Shown here: positions 49,736 through 58,934 of the stretch, in pieces
Layout: each line of letters starts with the position of its first letter
Numbering within the stretch: position 1 is the stretch's first letter
From: Gemmatimonadota bacterium
GTDB lineage: Bacteria; Latescibacterota; UBA2968; UBA8231
Direction of reading: 5' to 3'
DNA length: 64,000 bases
Assembly (NCBI GenBank): GCA_009840005.1
Contig: VXOR01000076.1
Location: forward strand, 23,209 to 87,208
Translations under genes and position numbers: made by a program
The notes under the pieces: generated by a model
The model's database searches: none
Seen by the model: only the letters and a program-made list of their open reading frames with translations
What the model was told of the DNA's origin: nothing

Positions 49736-52700
49736 CTATCCCGCTGCTGCTTCCAATTCCTCGCCCTCGACCCGCACTGAAACAAGCTGAGAAACCCCTT
49801 CCTCGGGCATGGTGACGCCGTGCAAGGCATCGGCTGCCGCCATGGTGATCTTGTTGTGCGTCACGACGACGAATTGCGTCTCGCGGGCAAATTCCTTGAG
49901 TACGCGCACGAAGCGGTTGATGTTGGCGTCATCGAGCGGGGCATCGACCTCGTCGAGAATGCAGAACGGGCTGGGCTTGACTTGATAGATGGCAAAGAGC
50001 AGGGCGATGGCCGTCAGCGCCCGCTCGCCGCCCGACAGCAGGGCAATGTTTTGCAGGCGCTTGCCGCGCGGGCGGGCGATGATGTCGATTTGGGCCTCTA
50101 GGGCATCGATGTTTTCCTCGAGGCGGAGGTCGGCTTCGCCGCCGGGGAAGAAGCGGACAAAGGTCTCTTTGAACGTCTCGCGAATCTGCTCGAAAGATTG
50201 GAGGAACATCCGCCGCGCCGTGCGGTCGATTAGGCTGAGGGTCTTCTTCAGGTCCTCGGCGGCGATGACTAGATCGTCGCGCTGCTGGCGGAGAAAGTCG
50301 TAGCGCTCCTTTTGTTCTTGGTGTTCTTCCAAGACGCCTAAGTGTACCGAGCCCAAGCGATGTAGGGACTGCCGCAACTGGTCAATGCGCTGTTGCGTGG
50401 TCTCTTCGTCGAGGGCCTCGTCGAGGGGCCCCATGGCCGCGACATCGCACTGATACTCCTCCTGCACGCGCTCGCGAATGTGCTGGGTCTGTAGCTGCAT
50501 CTCGGAGATGCGCACTTCGAGGCTCGTGCGGCGCTCGCGCTGCTCGTTGAGCTGCCGCTGCAAGTGGCTGATGTTTTCTTGCAACTCGCGGTTTTGGGTG
50601 TTGGCCGCGGCCCAGTGTTGGCGGCGCTGGTCTTGCTCGGCCGCCAAGGTCTCGCGGCCTTGATGCAGCCCCTTGAGTTCTTCCGCCAAGGCCGTGCTGC
50701 GCGCGCTGCACTCGGCCTGTTGACGCTCAGCTTCAACCCCTTCAGCCGCTAGCCGCTCGATGTTATTTTGCAGGTTCTCGTCGATATTTTTTAGGCGGGT
50801 GGCGTCGCGCTCTAATCCTTGGACTATTTCGGCAGTGCGGGCGTGTTCTACCTGAAGGGTACCCAGTGCTTCACGCCGTTCGCGCCGGCGGGTTTCGCTC
50901 TGTTTGAGGTCCTCTTCCAAGGCGCTGCTTTCCTCGCTGAGGCGGGTGCTCTCGGCCTCGTTGTGGTGCAGGTGCTCGGCTTGTTCGGCGATGCTTTGGT
51001 CGAGAACTTGGCAGCGCTTGGCCAAGCTGGTGCTTTCGCCGTGGAGTTGCGCTAGGCGCGCTGCGAGCCGCTCGGCATCAGCGCAGGCGCGCTGGTGCTG
51101 GTGGATCTGCTCGCGTTCCTTGGTGCGCCAAGTTTCGTTCTCGGTGGCTAGGTCCTCTAGGCGTTGAGTGAGTACGCCGAGTTGGTCTGCGAGTACAGCG
51201 AGCCGAGGGCCGATGGCAGCGTAGCGGGCTTTTTGGTGGGCGACGAGCGAGCGCAGGGTGCGGATTTCCCGTCCGCGGCCGAGGACGCCCGAGTCTTCGG
51301 CCTGACTCTGGCCGCCCGACGCGAGGCCAAAGAGATCGACGGCGTCGCCATCGGGCGTGACGCAGCGCACGTAGGCATCTGGGTAGCGGCGCGTCAGGGC
51401 TAATGCGGTTTGCAGGTCTTCGACCAGAAAGGTGTTGTGCAAGAGGCCGGTGATTAGGGGGGTGATAGAGGCTTCGGGCCGCACGTAGTCTAGCAGCGGG
51501 CCGCGCAGTCCGGGCATGGGATCTGGGTCTAAAACCGGGCCAAGGGTGCGCGGGGGAGCCTCTAGCGAGAGAATGCCGACGCGCCCGGAACGCGCCCGGA
51601 GATGGGCAATGCCTTTGAGCAGGCCGCTGTCCGAGTCGGCGATCAATGCTTGCAGCGCCTCGCCGAGGGCGACCTCGACCGCGCGGGCGTATGCTGTTTC
51701 GACTTCGATTAGATCACCTAAGACGCCGCGAAAGAGAGCGGCGTGGGGCGATTCGAGCATCAAGGTGCGGACTCCGCTTTGATAGCCTTGGTAGCCGGCG
51801 CGGACTTTTTCGAGGACTTGGAGCCGCGCTTGGTTGGCCTCAGCGGCGCGCTGGGCCGCATCGCGTTGTGTGCTGAGTTCGCGGAGGTCCTTCTCGGTTT
51901 GGTCGCGCTCGGCGAGGGCCGTGGCGCGTTGTTGCTGGCAGGTGGATAGCTGCTGGCGGGTTTCGGCGAGAGCGGATTCGGCCTCGCCAGCCGCTTGCAG
52001 GGCTTGATCGCGCTCGGTAGTGGCTGTGTCCTCTTCGCCGCGCATGGCAACCGTGCGTTCGTCGAGTGCGTCGCGTTCGGCCTGTTGGCGCTCGAGCGCG
52101 CGGCTTATTTCGCTTCCTTGGCGCAGGTGCTCCATGCGCCCGCGCTGGCGTTGGTCCAGCTCGGCTCGGTGGCTGTTGTATTCCTCTTCGGCTTGGGCAG
52201 CGCGCTGCTGGTGGGCTTGCAATTCGCGCTCTATTTGCACAAAAGTCGTGCGCGCTTCGTCGAGCTGCGCACTATTGTCGCGGCGCTGCTGCTGCACGGC
52301 TTCGAGTTGGGTGCTGTAATCGGTGCGCTCGCGGGCCGTGCGTGCGCGGATTTGTTCAGCGGCCTCGCGCCGCTCGCGCACAGCTACGAGGAGTTGTTCG
52401 CGCTCGTGGATGGCTTCGATGCGGCGATTGAGTTCAAGGCCCGCTTCCTGCATGGCCTTCTCGGCTTCGGTCAGCACGAGGCGCGCCTTTTCGAGCTCGG
52501 CCTCGCGGCTGGTGAAGCGGGTATAGCCTTCTTCGGCCGCCTTGCTGAGTGCGGCGAATTCGTCTTGCAATGGGGAGATTTGGGCGCTGAGTGCGAAGAA
52601 GCGCTGGCGTCCCAAGCGCACGTCGAGTTGGTCCAATTCTCCTTTGAGTTCGCGGTAGCGGCGCGCGCGGCCTACTTGGCGGCCGAGCGAGTCAACTTGG

Positions 52701-53299
52701 CGCTTGACCTCGGCGATGATGTCTTCAATCCGCTGTAGATCAGCTTGAGCTGCCTCTATGCGATTCCGCGTGGAGCGCCGCTGAACTTTGTACTTAGTGA
52801 TGCCGGCGGCCTCTTCGAGGATGCGGCGGCGGTTCTCGGTTTTGTCGCTGATGATTTCATCGACCATGCCCTGCTCCATCACCGCATAAGCGCCTTGGCC
52901 GAGGCCGGTATCCATGAGCAGGTTGGTGATGTCTAGGAGGCGGCAGGGGATCTTGTTGAGCAGGTAATCGCTTTCGCCGGAGCGGAAAAGACGCCGGGTT
53001 AGCACGACCTCGGCGAATTCGACGGGCAGCGCGTTATCGCGGTTTTCAATCGCCAGCGCGACTTCGGCCATGCCGAGGGCCTTGCGCTGGCGAGTGCCGG
53101 CAAAGATCACGTCCTCCATGCGCTGGCTGCGGAAAGAGCCGGCGCGCTGTTCGCCCAAGACCCAGCGGATGGCCTCCACCACATTGGATTTGCCGCAGCC
53201 GTTGGGGCCGACGATGGCGGTAATACCCGGGTCAAAGGGAATGACGATCTTTTGGGCGAAGGACTTAAAACCGAAAATCTCAAGTTGATTGAGGCGCAC
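49736..53299 (-). CDS. smc: Chromosome segregation protein SMC
   Basis: 1,187 aa, full length. The N-terminal head has GPNGCGKSNVVEAIRWVLGE (Walker A). Two coiled-coil arms of about 300 residues each, rich in Glu, Gln and Arg heptads, flank a hinge near residues 510-680 (GYQGYQSGVRTL, GVLGDLIEV, TPDGDAVDLFGLASGGQ). The C-terminal head has LLSGGERALTAIALLFAI (signature) and CILDEVDAPLDDANINRF (Walker B). It organises and condenses DNA with ScpA/ScpB, which are not in the window. GTG start with AGGAG 7 nt before it. Confidence 0.95.
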   Translation of the reverse strand: MRLNQLEIFGFKSFAQKIVIPFDPGITAIVGPNGCGKSNVVEAIRWVLGEQRAGSFRSQRMEDVIFAGTRQRKALGMAEVALAIENRDNALPVEFAEVVLTRRLFRSGESDYLLNKIPCRLLDITNLLMDTGLGQGAYAVMEQGMVDEIISDKTENRRRILEEAAGITKYKVQRRSTRNRIEAAQADLQRIEDIIAEVKRQVDSLGRQVGRARRYRELKGELDQLDVRLGRQRFFALSAQISPLQDEFAALSKAAEEGYTRFTSREAELEKARLVLTEAEKAMQEAGLELNRRIEAIHEREQLLVAVRERREAAEQIRARTARERTDYSTQLEAVQQQRRDNSAQLDEARTTFVQIERELQAHQQRAAQAEEEYNSHRAELDQRQRGRMEHLRQGSEISRALERQQAERDALDERTVAMRGEEDTATTERDQALQAAGEAESALAETRQQLSTCQQQRATALAERDQTEKDLRELSTQRDAAQRAAEANQARLQVLEKVRAGYQGYQSGVRTLMLESPHAALFRGVLGDLIEVETAYARAVEVALGEALQALIADSDSGLLKGIAHLRARSGRVGILSLEAPPRTLGPVLDPDPMPGLRGPLLDYVRPEASITPLITGLLHNTFLVEDLQTALALTRRYPDAYVRCVTPDGDAVDLFGLASGGQSQAEDSGVLGRGREIRTLRSLVAHQKARYAAIGPRLAVLADQLGVLTQRLEDLATENETWRTKEREQIHQHQRACADAERLAARLAQLHGESTSLAKRCQVLDQSIAEQAEHLHHNEAESTRLSEESSALEEDLKQSETRRRERREALGTLQVEHARTAEIVQGLERDATRLKNIDENLQNNIERLAAEGVEAERQQAECSARSTALAEELKGLHQGRETLAAEQDQRRQHWAAANTQNRELQENISHLQRQLNEQRERRTSLEVRISEMQLQTQHIRERVQEEYQCDVAAMGPLDEALDEETTQQRIDQLRQSLHRLGSVHLGVLEEHQEQKERYDFLRQQRDDLVIAAEDLKKTLSLIDRTARRMFLQSFEQIRETFKETFVRFFPGGEADLRLEENIDALEAQIDIIARPRGKRLQNIALLSGGERALTAIALLFAIYQVKPSPFCILDEVDAPLDDANINRFVRVLKEFARETQFVVVTHNKITMAAADALHGVTMPEEGVSQLVSVRVEGEELEAAAG

Positions 53300-53404
53300 G
53301 GTCTAGCTCCTGCCGGGCGCTGGGGAGGGGCGCTCCGCTGGGGGAGAGGGTGAGGTGCGGGCGATGCTAGGGGAGCGGGTAATGGCTCAGGGGAAAGCCA
53401 TTCA

Positions 53405-53420
53405 TTTTAAGTACTTAAAA
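53405..53420. promoter_or_regulatory. 16-bp AT-rich palindrome upstream of smc
   Basis: TTTTAAGTACTTAAAA is a perfect palindrome in the 152-bp gap between smc and the DUF2203 gene. It lies beside AATGGCT/AGCCATT arms (53380-53402). It may be an operator or the terminator of the DUF2203 unit; nothing decides between them. Confidence 0.35.
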
Positions 53421-53451
53421 ACGAGAAACGCTGTCAAGGCAATTGCCGCGC

Positions 53452-53940
53452 TCAGAAGTCTAGGGCCGAATCATCGACTGTGGCTGGATCGTCTTCCTTG
53501 CCCATGGCAATGATGTGCTCGGCAGTGATCTCTTGGCGACCGGCGTACCCGGCGTTCAGTTCGTGCCAGTAGGCGACTTGGGGTTCGCCGCGCTGCCAGC
53601 ACAACAGCACCCAGCGGCCTTGGTAGGTGGTGGGGAAGTCGAGAAGGCCGCGTTCGAGGCCGCCGACCGGGAAGCGGATGCCTTCGGCGATAATTTCTTC
53701 GGCGACGATGCGCTTGATGTCGATGATTAGGTCGTTGATGCGGCGACGGTGCTGGTCGAAGGCGTCGCGGTCGGGGTTGGTGCTGCGGGTGATCGCTTGG
53801 CCCCAGAGCGCGTCGAGAATTTGCAACTGCTGGTCGTGATAGCGGACAGCCCCCTTCTTGACCTCTATGCGCTGGAGCGCGTCTTCTAGCTGAGGCAGCT
53901 TGGCGTTGGCCTCTTCAATGGTAAATGCCTTGCGCGTCAT
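53452..53940 (-). CDS. DUF2203 family protein
   Basis: 162 aa. It opens with RKAFTIEEANAKLPQLEDAL, the DUF2203 hallmark, continues with a helical middle (NDLIIDIKRIVAEEI), and ends with GLLDFPTTYQGRWVLLCWQR, then GEPQVAYWHELNAGYAGRQE. The function of the family is unknown. The frame is open further upstream, but ATG 53940 is where the family begins. It is divergent from gatC, with 179 bp between. Confidence 0.78.
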   Translation of the reverse strand: MTRKAFTIEEANAKLPQLEDALQRIEVKKGAVRYHDQQLQILDALWGQAITRSTNPDRDAFDQHRRRINDLIIDIKRIVAEEIIAEGIRFPVGGLERGLLDFPTTYQGRWVLLCWQRGEPQVAYWHELNAGYAGRQEITAEHIIAMGKEDDPATVDDSALDF

Positions 53941-54119
53941 GGGACTTTGCGGGGTGAGCGTTGTTTGCTTGTCATGCGGCAAAGTATAGGCATTGAAATG
54001 CCCCGCTACAAGCCCTTGCGCTGCTTTTGGCGATGCGTGATATTTAACACTGTTTTGCGACGTGGAAGGGGTCGGTGCAGCCAGCCCCGTCTTTTTTATT
54101 TTAAGTTCAAAGTTCACCT

Positions 54120-54407
54120 ATGGCGGTTACTATAGAAGAGGTCCACGGGGTCGCCGAGTTAGCGCGGTTGCGCTTTTCGCCCGCAGAGGAAGAAAGGCTG
54201 GTCGGAGAACTCAACCGCATCTTGCACTACATGGACACGCTCAACGAGCTAGACACCACGGGCGTAGAGCCAACGTCTCATGTGCTACCTCTCGCCAACG
54301 CGTTTCGCCGCGACGAGGCCGCGTCCTTTCCCGCCGCCGCCGAAATCGTCGCCGCGGCCCCGCAGCGACAAGAGGACTACTTCAAAGTTCCGAGAATCAT
54401 CGATTGA
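54120..54407 (+). CDS. gatC: Asp/Glu-tRNA amidotransferase subunit C
   Basis: 95 aa, standard GatC length. ITIEEVHGVAELARLRFSPA-type opening, HYMDTLNELDTTGVEPTSHV in the middle and QRQEDYFKVPRII at the end are all conserved. GatCAB converts mischarged Glu-tRNA(Gln) and Asp-tRNA(Asn) to the amides; GatC stabilises the A and B subunits. gatA and gatB are not adjacent: the next gene is pyrG, 68 bp on. Confidence 0.9.
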   Translation: MAVTIEEVHGVAELARLRFSPAEEERLVGELNRILHYMDTLNELDTTGVEPTSHVLPLANAFRRDEAASFPAAAEIVAAAPQRQEDYFKVPRIID

Positions 54408-54475
54408 CTATTGAGAAGCGGAGGCAGGGCACTGTCGCCGCTTCTTTGTTTGGGCAGTTCGAAGGAGCGCACAAC

Positions 54476-56266
54476 GTGGCCGAGGAATATAAAGGCCCTA
54501 AATACGTCGTCGTGACCGGCGGCGTGATAAGCGGCGTGGGCAAGGGCTTGACCACCGCTTCCATCGGCAAGATTCTGCAGCAATACGGGTACAGCACCAC
54601 CGCCGTCAAGATCGATCCGTACATCAACTACGACGCTGGCACCATGCGGCCCACCGAGCACGGCGAGGTGTGGGTGACGGACGACGGCGGCGAAATCGAT
54701 CAGGATTTGGGCAACTACGAGCGCTTCTTGGGATTGGACCTGCCGCGTTCCAACAACCTGACCACCGGGCAAATTTACCACACGGTCATCGAGCGCGAGC
54801 GCCGCGGCGAGTACCTCGGCGAGACCGTGCAGCCGATTCCCCACATTACGGACGAGATCACCCGCCGCTTGCAAGAGGCGGGCGCGGGCTACGACATCGT
54901 GTTGGTCGAGATCGGCGGCATTGTCGGCGACTACGAAAACGAACCGTTCCTCTTTGCCGTAAAGACCTTGGAGCGGGACTTGGGTGAGGAGCACTTTGCG
55001 CACCTGCTAATCACCTATCTGCCCATACCTCCACACGTCGGCGAAATGAAGACCAAGCCCACGCAGCAGGCCATTCGCATGCTCAGCGAGCACGGTATTT
55101 TTCCCGACTTCATCGTCTGTCGCGCCGAGACCGCCACCGACGAGGTGCGCAAGAAAAAAATCCAGATCGGTGCCAATGTGCCCTACGACCACATCATTTC
55201 GGCCCCGGACTCGGAGACGATCTACAATATCCCGCTGGTTTTGGAAAAAGAGAGGCTTGGCGAGAAGATCCTCAGCCGGGTCGGCTGCGCGCCCAAAAAG
55301 ACTCCAGACTGGCGGCCTTGGTTGGAATTGGTCAAGCGCAGTCGGCGTCCGCGCCAGTGTGTCCGCGTGGCCATGGTGGGCAAATACGTGGTCACGGGCG
55401 ACTTTCAGCTCACGGACTCGTACATCTCGGTCAACCAATCGCTGATCCACGCTGGCGTGGCGTCGGATGCGCGGGTCGAGATCACTTGGATTGACGGCCA
55501 CCAGTTTGAGCGCGGCGAAATGGAGCTAGCAGCGCTCGACGCATTCGACGGCATTATCGTCCCCGGGGCCTTTGGCGCTGGAGGGGCCGAAGGCGTGATT
55601 GCGGCCATTGGCTACGCCCGCGAGCACAACATTCCCTATTTGGGCTTGTGCTACGGCTTACAGCTCGCCGTGGTTGAATACGCCCGCAATGTCGCCGGGA
55701 TTGCCGAGGCTACTTCCGAGGAGTTCGACGCGGATTCCGAGTGGCAGGTCATCTGCGTCCAAGACGCCGAGCAAAAGAGCGCATTACAAGAAAATCGCTA
55801 CGGTGGCAGCATGCGCTTGGGTGCATACGCCGCGGTGTTCAAAAGCGACAGCCGCGTCCTCCAGGTTTACGAAGCGTCGGGCCGCCTCGACGAAGACGCC
55901 CGTCGCATCGCACAACTGCTGGCCAATCCCGACCAAGCGTTCCGCGTTGGTTTGGTCATGCTGGAGCGCGATAAAGTCGCCCTAGAGCGCCACCGCCACC
56001 GCTACGAGGTCTCGCCCCGCTTCGTCGAACTGCTCGAAGAGGAGGGGCTAGTCTTTTCGGGGTATCACCGCCGAGTAGATGGCACTCGCTTGATGGAATT
56101 CATCGAGTTGCCGGACCACCGCTTCTTCATCGCCACCCAAGCCCATCCCGAATTTAAGTCGCGGATGGACAATCCTTCACCTCTGTTTGCCGGGTTTGTC
56201 GAGGCCGCGCTGGCCTACCAACAGGAAGTAGCAAGCCATGAGGAGGGGCAGGCGGCGGCCTCCTAG
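54476..56266 (+). CDS. pyrG: CTP synthase
   Basis: 596 aa from GTG 54476, with AAGGAG 8 nt upstream. The synthetase half has YVVVTGGVISGVGKGLTTAS and KIDPYINYDAGTMRPTEHGE. The glutaminase half has GLCYGLQLAV with the nucleophile Cys, and HPEFKSR of the triad. It makes CTP from UTP, ATP and glutamine. The chain is about 50 residues longer than usual and reads EIGGIVGDYENEPFLFAVKT, where many CTP synthases have GTVGDIES, a variant branch. A terminator follows 27 bp after the stop. The open frame upstream of the GTG has no family residues. Confidence 0.92.
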   Translation: MAEEYKGPKYVVVTGGVISGVGKGLTTASIGKILQQYGYSTTAVKIDPYINYDAGTMRPTEHGEVWVTDDGGEIDQDLGNYERFLGLDLPRSNNLTTGQIYHTVIERERRGEYLGETVQPIPHITDEITRRLQEAGAGYDIVLVEIGGIVGDYENEPFLFAVKTLERDLGEEHFAHLLITYLPIPPHVGEMKTKPTQQAIRMLSEHGIFPDFIVCRAETATDEVRKKKIQIGANVPYDHIISAPDSETIYNIPLVLEKERLGEKILSRVGCAPKKTPDWRPWLELVKRSRRPRQCVRVAMVGKYVVTGDFQLTDSYISVNQSLIHAGVASDARVEITWIDGHQFERGEMELAALDAFDGIIVPGAFGAGGAEGVIAAIGYAREHNIPYLGLCYGLQLAVVEYARNVAGIAEATSEEFDADSEWQVICVQDAEQKSALQENRYGGSMRLGAYAAVFKSDSRVLQVYEASGRLDEDARRIAQLLANPDQAFRVGLVMLERDKVALERHRHRYEVSPRFVELLEEEGLVFSGYHRRVDGTRLMEFIELPDHRFFIATQAHPEFKSRMDNPSPLFAGFVEAALAYQQEVASHEEGQAAAS

Positions 56267-56291
56267 TTCGGTGGGTAGTACAATCATCTCA

Positions 56292-58100
56292 ATGAGCCGC
56301 GCTTTCCCGGGGGGAGCGCGGCTTTTTCGCGCCGGGTGCTGTGGGGCTGTGCTTTGGGCCTGTGGCGCGGGAGAAGTGCCCGAAGAGCCGTTGCAAATTC
56401 CCGAGGTCGATGGGGAAGCATGGGACGCACACATCGAGCTGGGCCGCCCCGGCTACCGCATCGAGATCCGCGCTGCTTATTTGCGCGAATTTTCCAAGTC
56501 AGAGCAGGTAGTAGCCACTGGCGGCGTAGAGGTCGCGTTCCGCGGGGATGAGGCCGTTTCGACGCTGAGGGCCGAGCGCTTGGTGCTAGAGCACAAGCGG
56601 GATCGCTTTGGCGTAGCTGGCGGCGTGGTTTTGCAGGCTGGGGACAGCCTAGAGGTGCAGTCCGACACCCTGTTGTGGGAAAGTGTGCACGAGCAGTTGC
56701 GCATTCCGGGTGCGCTGCGAGTGGAGGTTAGTCAAGGACGGGAGTGGGGCCGCAATCTCACGAGCAATTTTGCCGTGGATGCGTGGTCCTTGGAAGCCGT
56801 CGAGGGGCTTTGGCGCGGTCGGGATGGGGCGATGGTGGAGGTGCGCGCCCGGCGCGAGGAAAGCCGCCGCGTCAAAGGGGTGCAAGAGATCGCCTACGAC
56901 AGCGTCGAGGTGCGCTACGACGGCGTGAAATTGAGCGGACCGCGCGCCACTTTTCTCCCCGAGGCCCGCCGCTTTGACCTCAGTGGCGGGGTCGAGGGAG
57001 CCGACTCACTGGCGCAGTTTGCGGCCGACGAAGTTGCAGTGGATGCGGAAAAGCAGCGGCTAGTGGCACGAGGCGAGGTGCGCTATCAAGAAGAAGAGGC
57101 CGAGCTGCGGGCCGCAGAAGTAGAGGAAGATCGCAGCGCAGCGCTATTGCAGGCCCGCGGGGAGCCAGCGACCTTTGTACAGGGCGAGCGGCAGATCGAG
57201 GCCCGCCAGTTGGCGTATTTGCGTTCCGAGCAGAAACTGACGGCGCAGGGCGGGGTGGTCTTGTGCGCCGGAGCGCGGGAACTGACGGCCCAAACCCTCC
57301 GCTATACATGCGATGGCCAAGTCCACGCCGAGGGCGCAATCGCGCTAAAGGCCCCCGAGTTGGACGGCTCGCTCGCCGGCGATTCGCTCTTTTTCGACTT
57401 GGAGCAAGAGGCTGGGTGGATGCGGGGCGCGCCTTCGCTGCGCCAGCGCGAACTCGTGCTCACCGCCCCTGTGCTGCAATTCGATCTCGTGCGGGGCCGG
57501 TTGGCCGGGACCGGTGGTTTTGCCCTGCGCGCCGAAGGGCTGGAGGTCGCGGCCGCGCGCGGTGCATACGAAGCGGATTCGACGCGGGTGCTGGTCGCCG
57601 AGGGCGTAGTGCTGGAAGAACGGGACGACGAGCGCGATTACCACAGCCGCCTGATGGCCGATTCCATGGTCGTCGCCTTAGCAGACAGCCGAGTCGAATG
57701 GATCGCCATACCCGGCCAAGTGAGCGGCCAAATTGAGGTAGGGGACCGCCGTAGCTGGATCGAGGGGCGAGGCGGGCAAGTCTTTATGGCCGACGGCGAC
57801 TTGGAGCGGGTAGAAGTGAGTGCCGCAGCCGACGTGACGCATCGTCGGGCCGATAACGAAGAGATCAATCGCTTTCGCGGGCAGCAGATGACCTTGTACT
57901 TTGACGCGGCAGGGTTGCACCGTGCCTTGGTAAAGGGCGCAGCCGAGTTGGTCACGCGGCTGCAAGAGGACGAAGAGGTTTCCGTCAATGAGGTCAGCGG
58001 CGAAGAGTTGGATATCCGCTTTGCTGAAGGGTCGCTGGCTGAGGTGCGGGTCGGGCCAGAGATCGAGGGTCGTTACTATCCGCCCGCAGAGGAGCCATAA
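56292..58100 (+). CDS. LptC/LptA (OstA)-like LPS-transport protein, fused form
   Basis: 602 aa. A lipobox-like segment (CCGAVLWACG) ends the signal. Residues about 40-190 match LptC (VEVAFRGDEAVSTLRAERLV, LEVQSDTLLWE), and the remaining 400 are repeated OstA/LptA-type beta strands (ISYDSVEV-like, FLPEARRFDLSGGVEG, ADEVAVDAEKQRLVARGEV, QGGVVLCAGARELTAQTLRY). A beta-taco groove this long could span the periplasm. lptB follows 1 bp later. ATG 56292 has no ribosome site and overlaps a terminator; a later GTG (about 56350) or the upstream ATG 56238 could be the true start. Confidence 0.72.
   Translation: MSRAFPGGARLFRAGCCGAVLWACGAGEVPEEPLQIPEVDGEAWDAHIELGRPGYRIEIRAAYLREFSKSEQVVATGGVEVAFRGDEAVSTLRAERLVLEHKRDRFGVAGGVVLQAGDSLEVQSDTLLWESVHEQLRIPGALRVEVSQGREWGRNLTSNFAVDAWSLEAVEGLWRGRDGAMVEVRARREESRRVKGVQEIAYDSVEVRYDGVKLSGPRATFLPEARRFDLSGGVEGADSLAQFAADEVAVDAEKQRLVARGEVRYQEEEAELRAAEVEEDRSAALLQARGEPATFVQGERQIEARQLAYLRSEQKLTAQGGVVLCAGARELTAQTLRYTCDGQVHAEGAIALKAPELDGSLAGDSLFFDLEQEAGWMRGAPSLRQRELVLTAPVLQFDLVRGRLAGTGGFALRAEGLEVAAARGAYEADSTRVLVAEGVVLEERDDERDYHSRLMADSMVVALADSRVEWIAIPGQVSGQIEVGDRRSWIEGRGGQVFMADGDLERVEVSAAADVTHRRADNEEINRFRGQQMTLYFDAAGLHRALVKGAAELVTRLQEDEEVSVNEVSGEELDIRFAEGSLAEVRVGPEIEGRYYPPAEEP
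56294..56327 (+). terminator. Rho-independent terminator of pyrG, overlapping the next gene start
   Basis: AGCCGCGCT (56294-56302) pairs perfectly with AGCGCGGCT (56315-56323), followed by five T. It sits 28 bp after the pyrG stop, inside the first codons of the LptC/A-like gene as annotated. Confidence 0.7.
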
Positions 58101-58101
58101 G

Positions 58102-58818
58102 GTGGCACTGGAAACGCGCGCATTGAGCAAGCGCTACGGAGGCCGGGCGGTAGTTGACGAGGTCAGCATCTGCGTCGAGCCAGGGGAAGTCGTCGGCCTG
58201 TTAGGGCCCAATGGCGCGGGCAAGACTACGACTTTTCACAGCATCGTCGGCTTTGCCGCGCCGGACGGGGGCCGCATCTTGCTCAACGATGCGGATATTA
58301 CTGGGCTGCCGATGTATCGCCGCGCGCAGATGGGCATTGGCTACCTGCCGCAGGAGACCTCCATTTTTCGCAAGCTGAGCGTGGCCGACAACATTCGCGC
58401 CGTCTTGGAGGCTCAAGGGCTCAACAAGGCGCGCATCTCCGCGCGCCAACGGCAGCTACTCACCGAGTTGGACTTGCTAGAGCGCGCCGACCAACGCGCC
58501 GACACGCTTTCGGGCGGCGAGACGCGCCGGGTCGAGATCGCGCGGGCCTTGGCTTGCGAGCCGCACTACATGCTCCTCGACGAGCCTTTTGCCGGTATTG
58601 ATCCGCGCACGGTCGAAGACATCCAAAACATCATCGCCGAACTAAGGAACCGGGGCTTAGGCGTACTGATTACCGATCACAACGTGCGCGAGACCTTGGA
58701 GATCGCCGCGCGCGCCTATATCCTAGTGGATGGTAAAATTTTAACTGCGGGCACAGCCGAAGAGTTAATTGCCAACGAGCAGGTGCGGCGCATCTACCTC
58801 GGCGAGCGCTTTAGTTAG
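58102..58818 (+). CDS. lptB: LPS-export ABC transporter ATPase LptB
   Basis: 238 aa. Walker A is GPNGAGKTTTFHSIVG, the Q-loop is GYLPQETSIFRKLSVADN (diagnostic of LptB), the signature is LSGGETRRVEIARALA, Walker B is YMLLDEPFAGIDP, and the switch His is ITDHNVRETL. It drives extraction of LPS by LptFG from the inner membrane. GTG start with GGAG 7 nt upstream, immediately after the LptC/A-like gene. rpoN follows, an order also conserved in many proteobacteria. Confidence 0.93.
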   Translation: MALETRALSKRYGGRAVVDEVSICVEPGEVVGLLGPNGAGKTTTFHSIVGFAAPDGGRILLNDADITGLPMYRRAQMGIGYLPQETSIFRKLSVADNIRAVLEAQGLNKARISARQRQLLTELDLLERADQRADTLSGGETRRVEIARALACEPHYMLLDEPFAGIDPRTVEDIQNIIAELRNRGLGVLITDHNVRETLEIAARAYILVDGKILTAGTAEELIANEQVRRIYLGERFS

Positions 58819-58934
58819 CGAGTCGATAGATAGGCGCGTTTGCACCTTGACTTTTCTTGCTGCACGGGCTTGTTTTTACAGCTAATAGCAAGATAGGTAA
58901 TTTTTATTAAGTAATTAATTTACAATAATTTACA

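Noticed and set aside
51995..52738. Open frame antisense to smc
   Set aside because: A leucine/alanine-rich mirror of a coiled-coil coding strand, with no independent evidence.
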